Below, piece after piece: positions 1 through 8,932 of a DNA stretch of 64,000 nucleotides. Origin of the DNA: JAOTZA01 sp965224065 (GTDB lineage: Bacteria; Acidobacteriota; Thermoanaerobaculia; Multivoradales; JAHEKO01). Below the pieces are notes generated by a model. The model saw only the letters and a program-made list of their open reading frames with translations. It searched no databases and was not told where the DNA came from. Position 1 is the first letter of the stretch, and the number at the start of each line of letters is the position of its first letter. Both the position numbers and the translations under genes were made by a program. Location of the stretch: the NCBI GenBank assembly GCA_965224065.1, contig CBDCYF010000005.1:1550001-1614000 (forward strand), given 5' to 3'.

Positions 1-729
1 TTGCAGGCTCACCTTGAGCGCCAGGCGGTCGGACAGCGAGGCGGTGACCGAGTTGGTGAAGTCCGCTCTCAGGTCCGAGGTCTCATCGATATTCTGGTCG
101 ACGATGAGGACGGCCGCGTAGCCGGCGGTGGCCGAAAATGGGCGCCCATAGTCCAGAGACAACCGCACTCCGGCAAACGAGTCGCCGACGCCGACCACGT
201 CTTCCTGGTCGGTAAAGGTAAGGCCGTAGTCGGTGCGCAGGTGACCGCGCTGGTCGTCAAACCAGATGTTCCCCACACCGCCGACGGCGGTGCTGCGGTT
301 CTTGATCCCAGCGAATTCATTGCGGTCCCAGCCAAGGCCCGCGAACCAGAACAGGTTCTCTCGCAGCCGCCGATCGAACCGGCCCCGAAGAAAATAGTTT
401 TCCGCGGTGATCTGGCTGCGCGAAACCTCCTGCGGGCTGAATTCGCCAGGCGTTCCCACGGCAAAACGCGAGATCGCCGTGTTCTTGGCCCGGAACGCGC
501 CGGCATCCAGGGTGAAGGTCGCTTTGTCCAGGTTGCGCGTCAAGGTGTTTCGCATCGCGATCGATTCGGCCTCGCTGTTACCACCCGTCGCCAGCAGCGC
601 CAGCTCGGCGGTGTCGGCCCATCGCGGTTCGGTCTCCGCGCCCCCCTCCTCGGCCGCCAGCGGCCATCCCGTCAGCAGCACCATGGAAGCGACTCCGAGT
701 CCCACCTTCCACATTCTCGATCTCTCCAT
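1..729 (-). CDS. DUF481 family outer-membrane protein, 3' end cut by window edge
   Basis: The reverse strand is open from an ATG at 729 to the window edge (243 codons, no stop), so the C terminus is missing. A signal peptide is visible (about residues 6-26, ending ..WPLAAEEG). The mature part alternates polar and aromatic residues as in a small beta-barrel, with motifs such as LSLDYGRPFSATAGY and FTNSVTASLSDRLALK that match the DUF481/YdiY salt-induced outer-membrane family. GGGAGG lies about 10 nt before ATG-729; a second ATG at 714 also has a GGAG upstream, so the start is uncertain by five residues. No function beyond outer-membrane location can be assigned. The family match is from memory of its conserved C-terminal pattern. 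Confidence 0.8.
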   Translation of the reverse strand, partial: MERSRMWKVGLGVASMVLLTGWPLAAEEGGAETEPRWADTAELALLATGGNSEAESIAMRNTLTRNLDKATFTLDAGAFRAKNTAISRFAVGTPGEFSPQEVSRSQITAENYFLRGRFDRRLRENLFWFAGLGWDRNEFAGIKNRSTAVGGVGNIWFDDQRGHLRTDYGLTFTDQEDVVGVGDSFAGVRLSLDYGRPFSATAGYAAVLIVDQNIDETSDLRADFTNSVTASLSDRLALKVSLQ

Positions 730-922
730 CTCCTTCGGTCCTCCCAACAAAAGCAACCGGGCCGTTGGTAGCCGGCGGTTTGGTCGAAATCGTCCCACCG
801 CTTGGTCGCACTCCGCCATTCAGGCGCTTGTTCAGGGTCGGCCTGAGGGTGGGTGTGCGCCGCGCGCTAGAAGAGGCCCGATACCACTATCCGGCGCACG
901 CCCACGATGGTGGCGTGTGGAG

Positions 923-1162
923 TTAGCCGACGGTCCCGTCGGCCGGCATCTCGAACTCGCGCCCTTCGCTTCCGTCGTCTAGGGACTCGCGCAGCAGCGC
1001 ATCGGCCAGCTTGTCACCCTCCGCCAGATAGTGCTCCTCACCGGTCTGGAGATTCCGGAAATAGTAGCGCACCGGACGTTCCTCGCCCTCTTGCTCCCGA
1101 GGCTCCTTCCAGACCCTGACCAGAAAAGAGCCCGAGCCAGGGTTTTCACTATGCTTTGTCAT
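923..1162 (-). CDS. small hypothetical protein, 79 aa
   Basis: A 79-residue reading frame preceded by a purine-rich GGGGATGAGGA. The middle (PVRYYFRNLQTGEEHYL) looks like a short folded beta unit, and the C terminus is acidic. There is no signal peptide, membrane segment or known motif. It is read in the same direction as the DUF481 gene but about 190 bases away, with no clear operon link. I do not recognise a family. It is kept because no better frame exists here and codon usage is GC3-rich like its neighbours. Confidence 0.5.
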   Translation of the reverse strand: MTKHSENPGSGSFLVRVWKEPREQEGEERPVRYYFRNLQTGEEHYLAEGDKLADALLRESLDDGSEGREFEMPADGTVG

Positions 1163-1465
1163 TCCTCATCCCCGCGACGTTTTTAGAGCCGGCGCGTCAG
1201 GGATCCGTCAGGTGGGCCGCCGGATCTACGGCCGGGACCGCTCTCCCCGCTCAGTTTTCGACGCTCCATGGCCTCGGCCATGCCGGCTAACGGCGTCCAA
1301 GGACTCATCGACACTCGCCAATATCTTACCGTACGACCGCGCAGCGCGGGCTGTTAGAGTGCGCCAAATCGAAGCCTAGGAGCCGTCGAGTCTCGGCCGC
1401 CGTGCTCCCGACGGAACGGTGACCGGAGCCTCGGCTGCTTCGATTTGCTGGGGGGAGTGAACACA
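1163..1465. promoter_or_regulatory. divergent intergenic region
   Basis: About 300 bases separate the leftward small gene from the rightward BTAD regulator, so promoters for both should lie here. I see no convincing -35/-10 pair, riboswitch or tRNA. The only clear signal is GGGGGAG at 1451-1457, which sits 8 bases before the TTG at 1466 and supports that codon as the regulator start. Confidence 0.35.
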
Positions 1466-3763
1466 TTGAACCGCCTACAGATTCGACTCCTGGGAGGGTT
1501 TGAGGCTCGCCTGGGCGATCGAGTGGTGCGGTCTTTTGAGTCGAGAAAAGCGCGCGCGCTCCTCGGCTATCTGGCATACAACCGGCAAACGCCCTTGAGC
1601 CGCGACCTTCTGGCCGGTCTGCTGTGGAGCGAGCGGTCGGACGAATCGGCGCGGCGCAATCTCCGACAGGCTCTCTACAATGTTCGTTCGGCGCTCTCGT
1701 CGCCCGACGACGAGCGTCCGATCTTTGTCACCGACCAGATGAGCGTCCAGATCGACCCGGAGCTCGACTGCTGGGTCGACGTGGAAGAGTTCCGAGCCTC
1801 CGTCACCCGCGGTCTGGGCGACGAAGGGAACGACCCCGGGCAACTGGTGGCGGCAGCTCGCCTCTACCGCGGCGATCTGCTGGCCGGGTTCTATCTCGCC
1901 GGCTGCGCCGAGTTCGAGGAGTGGCTCCTCGCCACCCAGGAACAGCTGCGAGACGAGGCCATCACCGTGTTGAGAACGCTGGTCGCGATCTATTTGCAGC
2001 GCGGCGAGACCCATCTCGGAATCCGCTATGCCAAGCGTCTGCTGGCCATCGACCCGCTCTCGGAGGAAAGTCACCGGCAGCTGATGCGTCTGTACTTGCT
2101 GGCCGGGCGCCGCACCCGGGCCCTGGCGCAGTACGAGCACCTGAGAAACCTGCTCACCCACGAGCTGGGTGTCGAGCCGCTCGCGGAATCGACCGAGCTA
2201 TATCGCTCGATCTTGCTTGAAACTCACCCGGATCCGGACTCGGAAGACGGAGAGGAGCCAGCGGGACCCCTGATCCCGATGGTCGGGCGCAAAGGCCCGT
2301 TCCGGCGATTGGAGAAAGCCTGGCAAGCGATCCTGGACGGCAGCGGCGGGTTGACTCTCGTTGTCGGCGAGGCCGGGGTCGGCAAGACCCGGCTGGTCAA
2401 GTCCTTTCTCGATACCGCAACCTCGAAGCGCCACGCGCTCGTGCTGCGCGGAGGCTGCTATTCGGCGGCGCCTCGGGTCCCCTATCAACCCTTCTCCGAG
2501 CTGGTCGCCGGTACCTTTACCGACGTGCTCCCCGACGACGAAGGCGCCGTCACGCGACTGCCGCGCCAGACCATCGCCGAGCTGCTGCTGCTCGCCCCGG
2601 AGCTCGAGCCCTTGCTGACCGACCTGATCGCGGACACTCCGCGAGTCGACCAGACCGATGAAGCGCGAGTCGGAGATGCGTTGATCCGGCTCCTCGAAGT
2701 GCTCACGCAAGAGGACGAGGAGACACCGCTGCCGCTGGTCCTCCTGCTCGAAGATCTGCATTGGGCGGATCCTTCGTCGCTGGCGGTTCTCCAGAAGCTG
2801 GTGGCCTGGGCGGACAAAAGACCGGCCTGGATCCTGGTGACGCTCACCCGGTCCGAGCTCGAGACCAGCCATCCGGTACTCGACGCAGCGGGGGACGACG
2901 CGATCCGGCTCGAAAGGCTCGAGCCGCGGCATGTCGACACGGTGGCGGAGGCGTTGGTCGACCTCGGTCTGCGGCCCAAGCTCTCGGAGTTCCTGTGGAC
3001 CCGCAGTCAGGGTCTTCCCCTGGCCGTCGCGGAGCTGGTCAACTACCTGTGGGACGAGGGGATCCTGGTACCGGCAAAACCCGGGCAGTGGGAGCTTCGA
3101 CGCGATCCGGAGACCACGCCGCCGCCCGAGAAGCTCAGCGAGCTCATCCACTTGAGGATTCAGCGGCTCCCGACGTCGGGCCGGCGGCTGCTCGCCCTGG
3201 CGGCGGTCCAGGGGAATCGGTTCGAGGCCGAGGTGCTCAAGGTCGGCGGAGAAGAGCATCTTTCGGTGGTCGAGGTTTGTATCGAGCTGGCGCTCGAGAA
3301 ATGGTTGATCCGGCAGTTTCCACGCTCCTGGTCCCATTCCGGACGCCAGCGCGACCTCGTCCTGTGGGCGCGCGGAGCGCGCCGGGGCTCGTTCGAGTTT
3401 GCGCACCGCGCCATTCGCGACGCGACTCTCGAGTTCATCAACCCGCTCCGCCGCCAGGTGATGCACCAACTGGTGGCGATGGCGCTGCTCGACACTCACG
3501 GCGATCCCGAATCGATCCCCGAGCATCTGGCGTTTCACCATCTCGCCTCCGGTGAGATCGAGCGAGCGCTGCCCTGGATTGCCGAGTCGGCGCGCAAGGC
3601 CTTTCGCGTCGGCGCGATGGAGGTGTGCCGGCACTACTACGGCCAGGCGTCACAGGCCGCCAAGAGGCTGGAGAGCGGCGATCCCGAGGACGCGGCGCCC
3701 TGGCGCCGCCACTGGGAGGCCCTGGAAGAGTTGGGCTCCCGGCTCGACGCGCCCGTGCGCTAG
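1466..3763 (+). CDS. BTAD (SARP-like) transcriptional regulator with AAA ATPase domain
   Basis: The predicted 765-residue regulator begins with an OmpR-type winged helix (LQIRLLGGFEARLGD.., about residues 1-95). A bacterial transcriptional activator domain follows (about 100-250, with RRNLRQALYNVRSAL and SEESHRQLMRLY). Next is a MalT/LuxR-like AAA ATPase with Walker A GEAGVGKTR near residue 300 and Walker B LLLEDLHWAD near 427. The open frame extends to 1445, but GGGGGAG at 1451-1457 is well spaced for TTG-1466. Such proteins are ATP-dependent activators of secondary metabolism or stress genes; the target here is unknown. The C terminus stops soon after the ATPase helical region, with little TPR sequence compared with ~1000-residue relatives. 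Confidence 0.85.
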   Translation: MNRLQIRLLGGFEARLGDRVVRSFESRKARALLGYLAYNRQTPLSRDLLAGLLWSERSDESARRNLRQALYNVRSALSSPDDERPIFVTDQMSVQIDPELDCWVDVEEFRASVTRGLGDEGNDPGQLVAAARLYRGDLLAGFYLAGCAEFEEWLLATQEQLRDEAITVLRTLVAIYLQRGETHLGIRYAKRLLAIDPLSEESHRQLMRLYLLAGRRTRALAQYEHLRNLLTHELGVEPLAESTELYRSILLETHPDPDSEDGEEPAGPLIPMVGRKGPFRRLEKAWQAILDGSGGLTLVVGEAGVGKTRLVKSFLDTATSKRHALVLRGGCYSAAPRVPYQPFSELVAGTFTDVLPDDEGAVTRLPRQTIAELLLLAPELEPLLTDLIADTPRVDQTDEARVGDALIRLLEVLTQEDEETPLPLVLLLEDLHWADPSSLAVLQKLVAWADKRPAWILVTLTRSELETSHPVLDAAGDDAIRLERLEPRHVDTVAEALVDLGLRPKLSEFLWTRSQGLPLAVAELVNYLWDEGILVPAKPGQWELRRDPETTPPPEKLSELIHLRIQRLPTSGRRLLALAAVQGNRFEAEVLKVGGEEHLSVVEVCIELALEKWLIRQFPRSWSHSGRQRDLVLWARGARRGSFEFAHRAIRDATLEFINPLRRQVMHQLVAMALLDTHGDPESIPEHLAFHHLASGEIERALPWIAESARKAFRVGAMEVCRHYYGQASQAAKRLESGDPEDAAPWRRHWEALEELGSRLDAPVR

Positions 3764-3790
3764 ATGGCGCGCTAGGCAGTGCCCTAGATC

Positions 3791-3977
3791 GGCTAGCCTG
3801 CATTTCTCACGCCGTTTCGTGGCGAGGAGGTGCAAGTGGCTGGAGATACGAGGCTTGCGACCAAGGACGACGTAGGCGTAGCCGTGGCTACGTCGAGGAG
3901 CCCGACCGAGCGTAACGACGTAGATTCAGTCAGTTGCGCCTCCGCAGTAGAAACGGGGTGAGAAATGCAGGCTAGCC
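3791..3977. repeat. long inverted-repeat element 1 (REP/MITE-like)
   Basis: Arms at 3791-3818 and 3950-3977 match as reverse complements at 27 of 28 positions. The interior holds a smaller palindrome (GTAGCC-GT-GGCTAC), then GAGGAGCC and AACGACGTAGA. The element fills the gap between two convergent genes, and its right arm covers the TAG stop of the proline dehydrogenase gene at 3972-3974. It encodes no protein. Its internal plan is shared with the element at 43143-43276. Confidence 0.75.
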
Positions 3978-4919
3978 CCCGCCGAGGGTGGCGCGGATCA
4001 CGTGCTTGGCGACCTCGGGGTTCTCGCGCAGACGGCGGACCGAATACGGGTACCAATCGGCGCCGTAGGGAACGTACACGCGCAGACGGTGACCGCGCTC
4101 GATCAGCACCTCCCGGAGCTCCCGGTCGACGCCCAGCAGCATCTGAAACTCATACCGGTCACGGTCCAGGCCGTACCGGTCGATCAACCGCTCCGCTTCG
4201 CAGACCAGATACTCGTCGTGGGTGGCGATACCGACGTAGACGCCCTGGCGGATCAGCCGCTCGAGCGTGGCGACAAAGTTGGCCCGCACTGTGTGGTACC
4301 CCTTCCAGGCGATCCGGCGCGGCTCGATGTAGATGCCCTTGCACAGCCGAACGTTGGCGCCCTCGGCGGGGAGCGCCGCGCAGTCTTCGGGAAGCCTCCT
4401 CATGTAAGCCTGAAACACCACGCCCAGGTTCCCCATCTCCGGCTGGAGTGAGCCGTAGATCCTCAGGGTCGGGTCGACACAGCTCGAGTCCTCCATGTCG
4501 ATGCGCACGAAGTTGCCAAACTCTCCGGCGGTCTCGGCGACGCGCCGCACGTTGGCGCGACAGTAGGCCTCGTCGATTTTGAGACCGAGAAGCGTCAACT
4601 TGATCGAGACGTTGGCGTCCAGTCCATCGCGGTCGATGTCGCGAAAGACCCCCAGATACTCCTCGACCGCCGCCTCGGCCTTGGCTCGCTCGAAGACCTC
4701 TTCGCCGAGAAGATCGAGGGTGGCCATCGCACCTTCGGAGTTGAGCCGCCGGACCACGTCGAGGGCCTGCTCGCGGCTGTCTCCGGCGACATAGCGGCGC
4801 GCCACCCGGCCGACGAGAAACCGCGGCACCAGTGGCAGCGTGGTGACGACGAAGCGGCTAAAAAGGCCCAAGACCGAGTCAGCCGATTCAGGCCACAGGG
4901 GGCGAGGCGGCGTCTCCAT
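3972..4919 (-). CDS. putA: proline dehydrogenase
   Basis: This 315-residue protein matches monofunctional proline dehydrogenases, FAD-dependent TIM-barrel enzymes that oxidise proline to delta-1-pyrroline-5-carboxylate and pass electrons to the quinone pool. The diagnostic C-terminal motif YVPYGADWYPYSVRRL, with the substrate-binding RRL, is present. LCKGIYIEP and the ATHDEYLV segment fit barrel strands. No P5C dehydrogenase domain is fused or adjacent. The ATG at 4919 lies inside the end of the upstream di-iron gene (32-base overlap), indicating co-transcription with it and the GNAT gene. The symbol is used in the broad sense; prodh would serve equally. Confidence 0.9.
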   Translation of the reverse strand: METPPRPLWPESADSVLGLFSRFVVTTLPLVPRFLVGRVARRYVAGDSREQALDVVRRLNSEGAMATLDLLGEEVFERAKAEAAVEEYLGVFRDIDRDGLDANVSIKLTLLGLKIDEAYCRANVRRVAETAGEFGNFVRIDMEDSSCVDPTLRIYGSLQPEMGNLGVVFQAYMRRLPEDCAALPAEGANVRLCKGIYIEPRRIAWKGYHTVRANFVATLERLIRQGVYVGIATHDEYLVCEAERLIDRYGLDRDRYEFQMLLGVDRELREVLIERGHRLRVYVPYGADWYPYSVRRLRENPEVAKHVIRATLGGG

Positions 4920-6213
4920 CCGCCACCCAGCGGACCGCCCGCGAGCACGGGCAAACGCCTCCGACCCTCGTCAGATTCGGCATGGCGCGCGAGGCGTCCC
5001 GGACGGTCATCTCGCCGGCGTGGACCTGGCGGAGCGTCTCGACGTAGTGCTTGAAGTCCCTGCCGGCACGATAGACGTCGGGCAGATGAGCGCTCAGATG
5101 CTTGACATAGGAGTCGACGTCCTCGAACGTCTCGCCGGCCCAGCCGGTGAGCTCGAACGCGGGCACGCCCCGGCGGCGGAAAAAGGCCGGATGCGGAGCG
5201 TGGACCAGGTCCTCGTATGCGATCCCGCTCTGCGTGCCGCCCTCGGCGAGCAGCTTGTCGAGAAGATCCTCGGCTTGCTGCGAGTCCAGCTCAGGCAGCC
5301 TCGCCCGGACAAACCGCAGGTTGAGCCCGCGGACGAGCTTCTTGACCTCTTCCAGGTACTGGCTCTGCGCCTCGGCGTTTTTGATCGGTTTGAGACCAAA
5401 GCGCACATTGGTCCCGCCGCCCCGCTCGTCACCAAACATCTCGAGACCGCGCGGCAGCCACTTGTTGATCGCCTTCTGGATGTCGGCGGTGGTCGTGTAA
5501 TGCGACCCACGGGCGGCTTTCTCCATCCAGCGGCGCAGCGGCAGAACCCCGGCCATCAAGTGAAACGCTTCCTCGCGCAACATCTGCGGCATCGAGTCGG
5601 CCATCGGCGCGTAGGCCGAGACTTTCTGCATCGTCAACTGGTACTTGCCGACGCGGTCGATCAGGGCGCAAAACGTCACATTGTCCACAAAGGAGTCGAA
5701 GTCGATGTTGAAAGCGCCCAGGATGTGCGTTCCGGTCCTCATCGACAGAATCTGTTCGACCATGTCCTCGCTGGAGAGATCCGCTACCGAGGACCAGTCG
5801 TCCTCGATCAGCAAGTGCAGCATCTGGTAGCCGTGACGCAGCTCCTCGGCCATCATGCGCAAGATCCAGAACTGTTCGTCTTCCTCCTGCGCCCGCGCCA
5901 GCGTGAGCTGGTGCTGCTGGATCGAGCCGAATTCGGTGGAGGCCTGGGCGCGGATCGCTCCCAGCAGATGCCCCGCCTGGTCAGGGTGCATTCCGCCGGC
6001 TTGAGTGAATTTTGGCTCGCCCTCGGCGTCGCCGCACTCGATGCGATTGCACATGCCGAGCTCGCGGTAGGCACACAGACGAAACTTCGGCTCCCTGGGG
6101 AAAAACTTCTCCCAGCGCTCCAGTAGCAGCTCGAAATCGGGGATAAACGTCTGCTGCCATTTCACGACGGCGTCGTGAAACTTGCCGGGCAACTCGGTGG
6201 TGGTCGTGCTCAT
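4888..6213 (-). CDS. BoxB/PaaA-like di-iron oxygenase family protein
   Basis: The frame opens at 6321, but MSTTTTELPG at 6213 is the sensible start and gives 441 residues. It has two ferritin-like iron motifs, EELRH (residues 123-127) and REEAFH (213-218), plus Glu94 and His101. The stretch GAFNIDFDSF..DRVGKYQL closely resembles the benzoyl-CoA epoxidase BoxB / phenylacetyl-CoA epoxidase PaaA family. Those enzymes epoxidise aromatic acyl-CoAs, but no BoxA, BoxC or Paa subunits occur in this window. The downstream partner is proline dehydrogenase (32-bp overlap) and the upstream neighbour is a GNAT. The true substrate is unknown and may not be an aromatic CoA. Confidence 0.7.
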   Translation of the reverse strand: MSTTTTELPGKFHDAVVKWQQTFIPDFELLLERWEKFFPREPKFRLCAYRELGMCNRIECGDAEGEPKFTQAGGMHPDQAGHLLGAIRAQASTEFGSIQQHQLTLARAQEEDEQFWILRMMAEELRHGYQMLHLLIEDDWSSVADLSSEDMVEQILSMRTGTHILGAFNIDFDSFVDNVTFCALIDRVGKYQLTMQKVSAYAPMADSMPQMLREEAFHLMAGVLPLRRWMEKAARGSHYTTTADIQKAINKWLPRGLEMFGDERGGGTNVRFGLKPIKNAEAQSQYLEEVKKLVRGLNLRFVRARLPELDSQQAEDLLDKLLAEGGTQSGIAYEDLVHAPHPAFFRRRGVPAFELTGWAGETFEDVDSYVKHLSAHLPDVYRAGRDFKHYVETLRQVHAGEMTVRDASRAMPNLTRVGGVCPCSRAVRWVADGDAASPPVA

Positions 6214-6235
6214 GATGATTCTCGGGTGGTGCCGG

Positions 6236-6685
6236 TCAGAGCCGTTTGACAAACGGCCGCAGCGCGCCGGGTTCGAAACCCAGCGCCGCAAAGAACTGCT
6301 GGATCCCCTCCATGTCTTCATCGACCAGCGTCCGCACGGTCGAGGCTCCCCGGCCGCGAAAATGCTCCAGCATCGTCTCGGCCAGACGCCGGCCGATGGA
6401 TTCGCCCCGGCGGGCCGGGTCGACTCCCATCACCTCGATCCAGCCGGTGGGCTCGTCGAGCCCGAACTCGCCGGACCGCACCTCGCCCAGCATAAATCCC
6501 ACGACCCCCTCCTCGGCCTCGGCGACCGCCGACGCCTCGGGATCCCGGCGCAGGTAATAGCCGAGCCTCTTCTCCCAGACGTCGGGTCGGTAGGCACCGC
6601 CGATCTTCTCGTCGAGCGCGACGATCGGCTCGAGATCGGTGTCCTCGAGAGCGCGGACCCGGATGGTGTCGACTGATTCGGTCAT
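6236..6685 (-). CDS. GNAT family N-acetyltransferase
   Basis: About 149 residues starting at MTESVDTIRV. The fold order of GNAT enzymes is visible: RVRALEDTDLEPIVALDE at the N terminus, GFMLGEV as beta4, then the acetyl-CoA loop VDPARRGESIGRRLAE, and an FFAALGFEPG C-terminal strand. It would transfer an acetyl group from acetyl-CoA to an amine; the substrate is not evident. The gene ends 22 bases before the BoxB-like start, so it probably leads a three-gene operon with the di-iron protein and proline dehydrogenase. Confidence 0.8.
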   Translation of the reverse strand: MTESVDTIRVRALEDTDLEPIVALDEKIGGAYRPDVWEKRLGYYLRRDPEASAVAEAEEGVVGFMLGEVRSGEFGLDEPTGWIEVMGVDPARRGESIGRRLAETMLEHFRGRGASTVRTLVDEDMEGIQQFFAALGFEPGALRPFVKRL

Positions 6686-6749
6686 GGCTTCTCTCGCCTC
6701 TCCTCTCTCTCGTGTGAAACGGCCCGTAGCGTCGGACTGCAGAAGAATT

Positions 6750-7946
6750 CTAATCCGCAGCGGGGGTGGGGGCAATGCCGCTCACCAGATCCCGATCCAG
6801 CTCCCGCGGGCTGGTGGCACCACACAGCCCCATCACCGCATCGAGCTCCGCGGCGAGCAGCGTCAGGACATGCTCGACCCCGCTTTGCCCCGCGACCGCG
6901 AGACCCCAGAGCACCGGCCGGCCGACCGCCACCGCCCGAGCTCCCAGCGCCAGAGCCTTGACCACATCGGAGCCGCGGCGGACGCCGCCGTCGATCAGGA
7001 TCTCGCATGCGCCGTCCACGGCTTCGACGACCTGCGGCAAGACTTCAATGGTCGCCGGGGCGGTGTCGACCTGCCGGCCGCCGTGATTGGAGACCACGAT
7101 CGCGTCGACGCCCTCACGGGCCGCTCGGCGGGCGTCGTCGGGGTGGACGATCCCCTTGAGGACGACCGGCAGCCGGGTGACCGAGCGCAACCACTCGACG
7201 TCTTTCCAGCACAGCGACGGGTCGAACATCGAGCCGACATAGGCCGCCAGCGCGGAGCCCTCGAGGTTTTGGGGCAGTTTTCGGGCGTCGGCCACCAGGT
7301 TCGACAAGCGGAGTCCCTGTGGCAAGCGAAAGCCGCTGCGGGCGTCGCGCTCGCGGTGACCCCAGATCTGGGCGTCGACCGTCAACACTATGGCGCGGCA
7401 GCCCGCCGCCTCCGCCCGTTCGACCACAGCCCGCGTAGCCCCTCGATCGCGGTAGACATAGAGCTGAAACCAGACCGGCGCGCTTGCCGCCGTTGTGACT
7501 TCCTCGACCGGGCGATTGGAGAGCGTGCTGAGAATCATGATGGTCCCAACCGCTGCCGCTGCGCGCGCCGTCGCCACTTCCCCATCCGGGTGTGCCATGC
7601 ACTGAAAGGCGGTCGGCGCGATCAGGACCGGAGAGGAGACCGTCTGGCCCAGGACCGTGGTCGACGAATCACGCTTCTCAACATCGCGGAGCACCCGGTA
7701 GCGGAGTGTCAGGTCATGCCAGCAAGACCGGTTGCGGCGCAGTGTCACCTCGTCCCACGATCCGCCGGCGTAGTAGTCGTAGACGCTTCGCGGCAGCTTG
7801 CGGCGCGCCGCCTCCTGGTACTCGAACAGGTTGAGCGGCGCGCTTGTCTCGCCCTCGCAATGCTTGGGCAGATCGTCGGCCGAATCGGCGGGCAGATCGT
7901 CGGGAGGATCGTCTGGACGATTTTGGGGCGGATGTGGAGGCGCCAC
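6750..7946 (-). CDS. FMN-dependent alpha-hydroxy-acid oxidase/dehydrogenase
   Basis: The 398-residue protein belongs to the lactate/glycolate oxidase family. Visible landmarks are VYDYYAGGS at the N terminus, SSPVLIAPTAF, FQLYVYRDR, VLTVDAQIWG, VVLKGIV (the Lys contacting FMN) and SNHGGRQVD, which carries the catalytic His and Arg. LIDGGVRRGSDV and GRPVLWGL are the phosphate-binding end of the barrel. Only 5 bases separate it from the lipA stop, and the assigned start is GTG at 7946 without a clear ribosome-binding site. The first ~30 residues are Asp/Pro-rich and not part of the fold, so the true start could lie further in. Which hydroxy acid it oxidises cannot be told. Confidence 0.85.
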   Translation of the reverse strand: MAPPHPPQNRPDDPPDDLPADSADDLPKHCEGETSAPLNLFEYQEAARRKLPRSVYDYYAGGSWDEVTLRRNRSCWHDLTLRYRVLRDVEKRDSSTTVLGQTVSSPVLIAPTAFQCMAHPDGEVATARAAAAVGTIMILSTLSNRPVEEVTTAASAPVWFQLYVYRDRGATRAVVERAEAAGCRAIVLTVDAQIWGHRERDARSGFRLPQGLRLSNLVADARKLPQNLEGSALAAYVGSMFDPSLCWKDVEWLRSVTRLPVVLKGIVHPDDARRAAREGVDAIVVSNHGGRQVDTAPATIEVLPQVVEAVDGACEILIDGGVRRGSDVVKALALGARAVAVGRPVLWGLAVAGQSGVEHVLTLLAAELDAVMGLCGATSPRELDRDLVSGIAPTPAAD

Positions 7947-7951
7947 GACGC

Positions 7952-8875
7952 TCAGATGCCCGCGCGTTCGACGTGCTCGTGCGCGTGGTAGCTGCTGCGC
8001 ACCAGCGGTCCCGACTCGCAGTGCGAGAACCCGGCGGCCAGGGCTTGCTCACGGTAGCTCGAGAACTCGTCCGGGTGCACCCAGCGGTCGACCGCCAGAT
8101 GCCTGGGGGTGGGCTGAAGATATTGGCCGATGGTCAGGATCTCCGCCCCGGCGCCACGGATATCGGCTAGGGTCTGCCGGACTTCCTCGGGCCGCTCGCC
8201 CAACCCCACCATGATCCCGGTCTTGACCCGCCCCGCGAAACGACCGGCTGCGCGCCGTCGCGCGGCCTCTGCCAAGAGCTCGAGCGAGCGCTCATAGCTG
8301 CTCCCCGGTCGCGCCATCCGGTACAGACGGGGGACCGTCTCCATGTTGTGCGAAAACACCTCGGGCGAAGCGTCGAGGACGGCGTCGAGGGCCTGGGGGA
8401 CACCGCGAAAATCGGGGGTCAGGACCTCGACCGCGGTCTCCGGATTGAGCTCACGAATCGCCTCGATAGTGGCCGCAAAATGTCCCGCGCCGCCGTCGTC
8501 GAGGTCGTCGCGATCCACCGACGTCACGACCGCGTGGCGAATTCCCATCGTGCGGATCGCTTTGGCCACACGACGCGGCTCATCCGGATCCACCCCCGGG
8601 CTGGGCCGGCCGGTGGTGACCGCGCAGAAGCCGCAACTGCGGGTGCACACGTCACCGAGAATCATAAAGGTGGCGGTTCCATGCTCGCCCCAGCATTCGT
8701 AGATGTTGGGGCAGCGCGCCTCCTCGCAGACGGTATTGAGATCCAGCCCACCGACCAGCCGGCGCACGTCGTGATACCGCCGCGGCGTCTTGAGCCGGAT
8801 GCGGAGCCACTCGGGCTTGGGCTCGGGCGGGGGACCGCCGCCGGCTCGACCGATCTGTACCAACGAGTCGCTCAC
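7952..8875 (-). CDS. lipA: lipoyl synthase
   Basis: LipA is a radical-SAM enzyme that inserts two sulfurs into protein-bound octanoyl groups. All expected ligands are present: the auxiliary cluster cysteines in CEEARCPNIYEC (C50, C55, C61), the radical-SAM motif CTRSCGFC (C77, C81, C84) and the C-terminal RSSY serine. Length (307 aa) is normal. It lies downstream of rtcB and shares a leftward cluster with lipB, which makes its octanoyl substrate. The E2 protein encoded at 13844-15205 is a likely target. Confidence 0.97.
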   Translation of the reverse strand: MSDSLVQIGRAGGGPPPEPKPEWLRIRLKTPRRYHDVRRLVGGLDLNTVCEEARCPNIYECWGEHGTATFMILGDVCTRSCGFCAVTTGRPSPGVDPDEPRRVAKAIRTMGIRHAVVTSVDRDDLDDGGAGHFAATIEAIRELNPETAVEVLTPDFRGVPQALDAVLDASPEVFSHNMETVPRLYRMARPGSSYERSLELLAEAARRRAAGRFAGRVKTGIMVGLGERPEEVRQTLADIRGAGAEILTIGQYLQPTPRHLAVDRWVHPDEFSSYREQALAAGFSHCESGPLVRSSYHAHEHVERAGI

Positions 8876-8932
8876 GTTTGAAGTCTAACCCGGCCGGTCC
8901 GGTCAGTCCTCGAGCGGTCAGCCCCCGAGCGA

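Noticed and set aside
2198..3634. 478-codon open frame antisense to the BTAD regulator
   Set aside because: It is a GC-rich shadow frame; the sense strand has clear winged-helix, BTAD and AAA motifs, and the antisense product shows no domain.
4840..6126. 428-codon plus-strand frame opposite the di-iron gene
   Set aside because: Shadow of the BoxB-like gene; low-complexity product without recognisable motifs.
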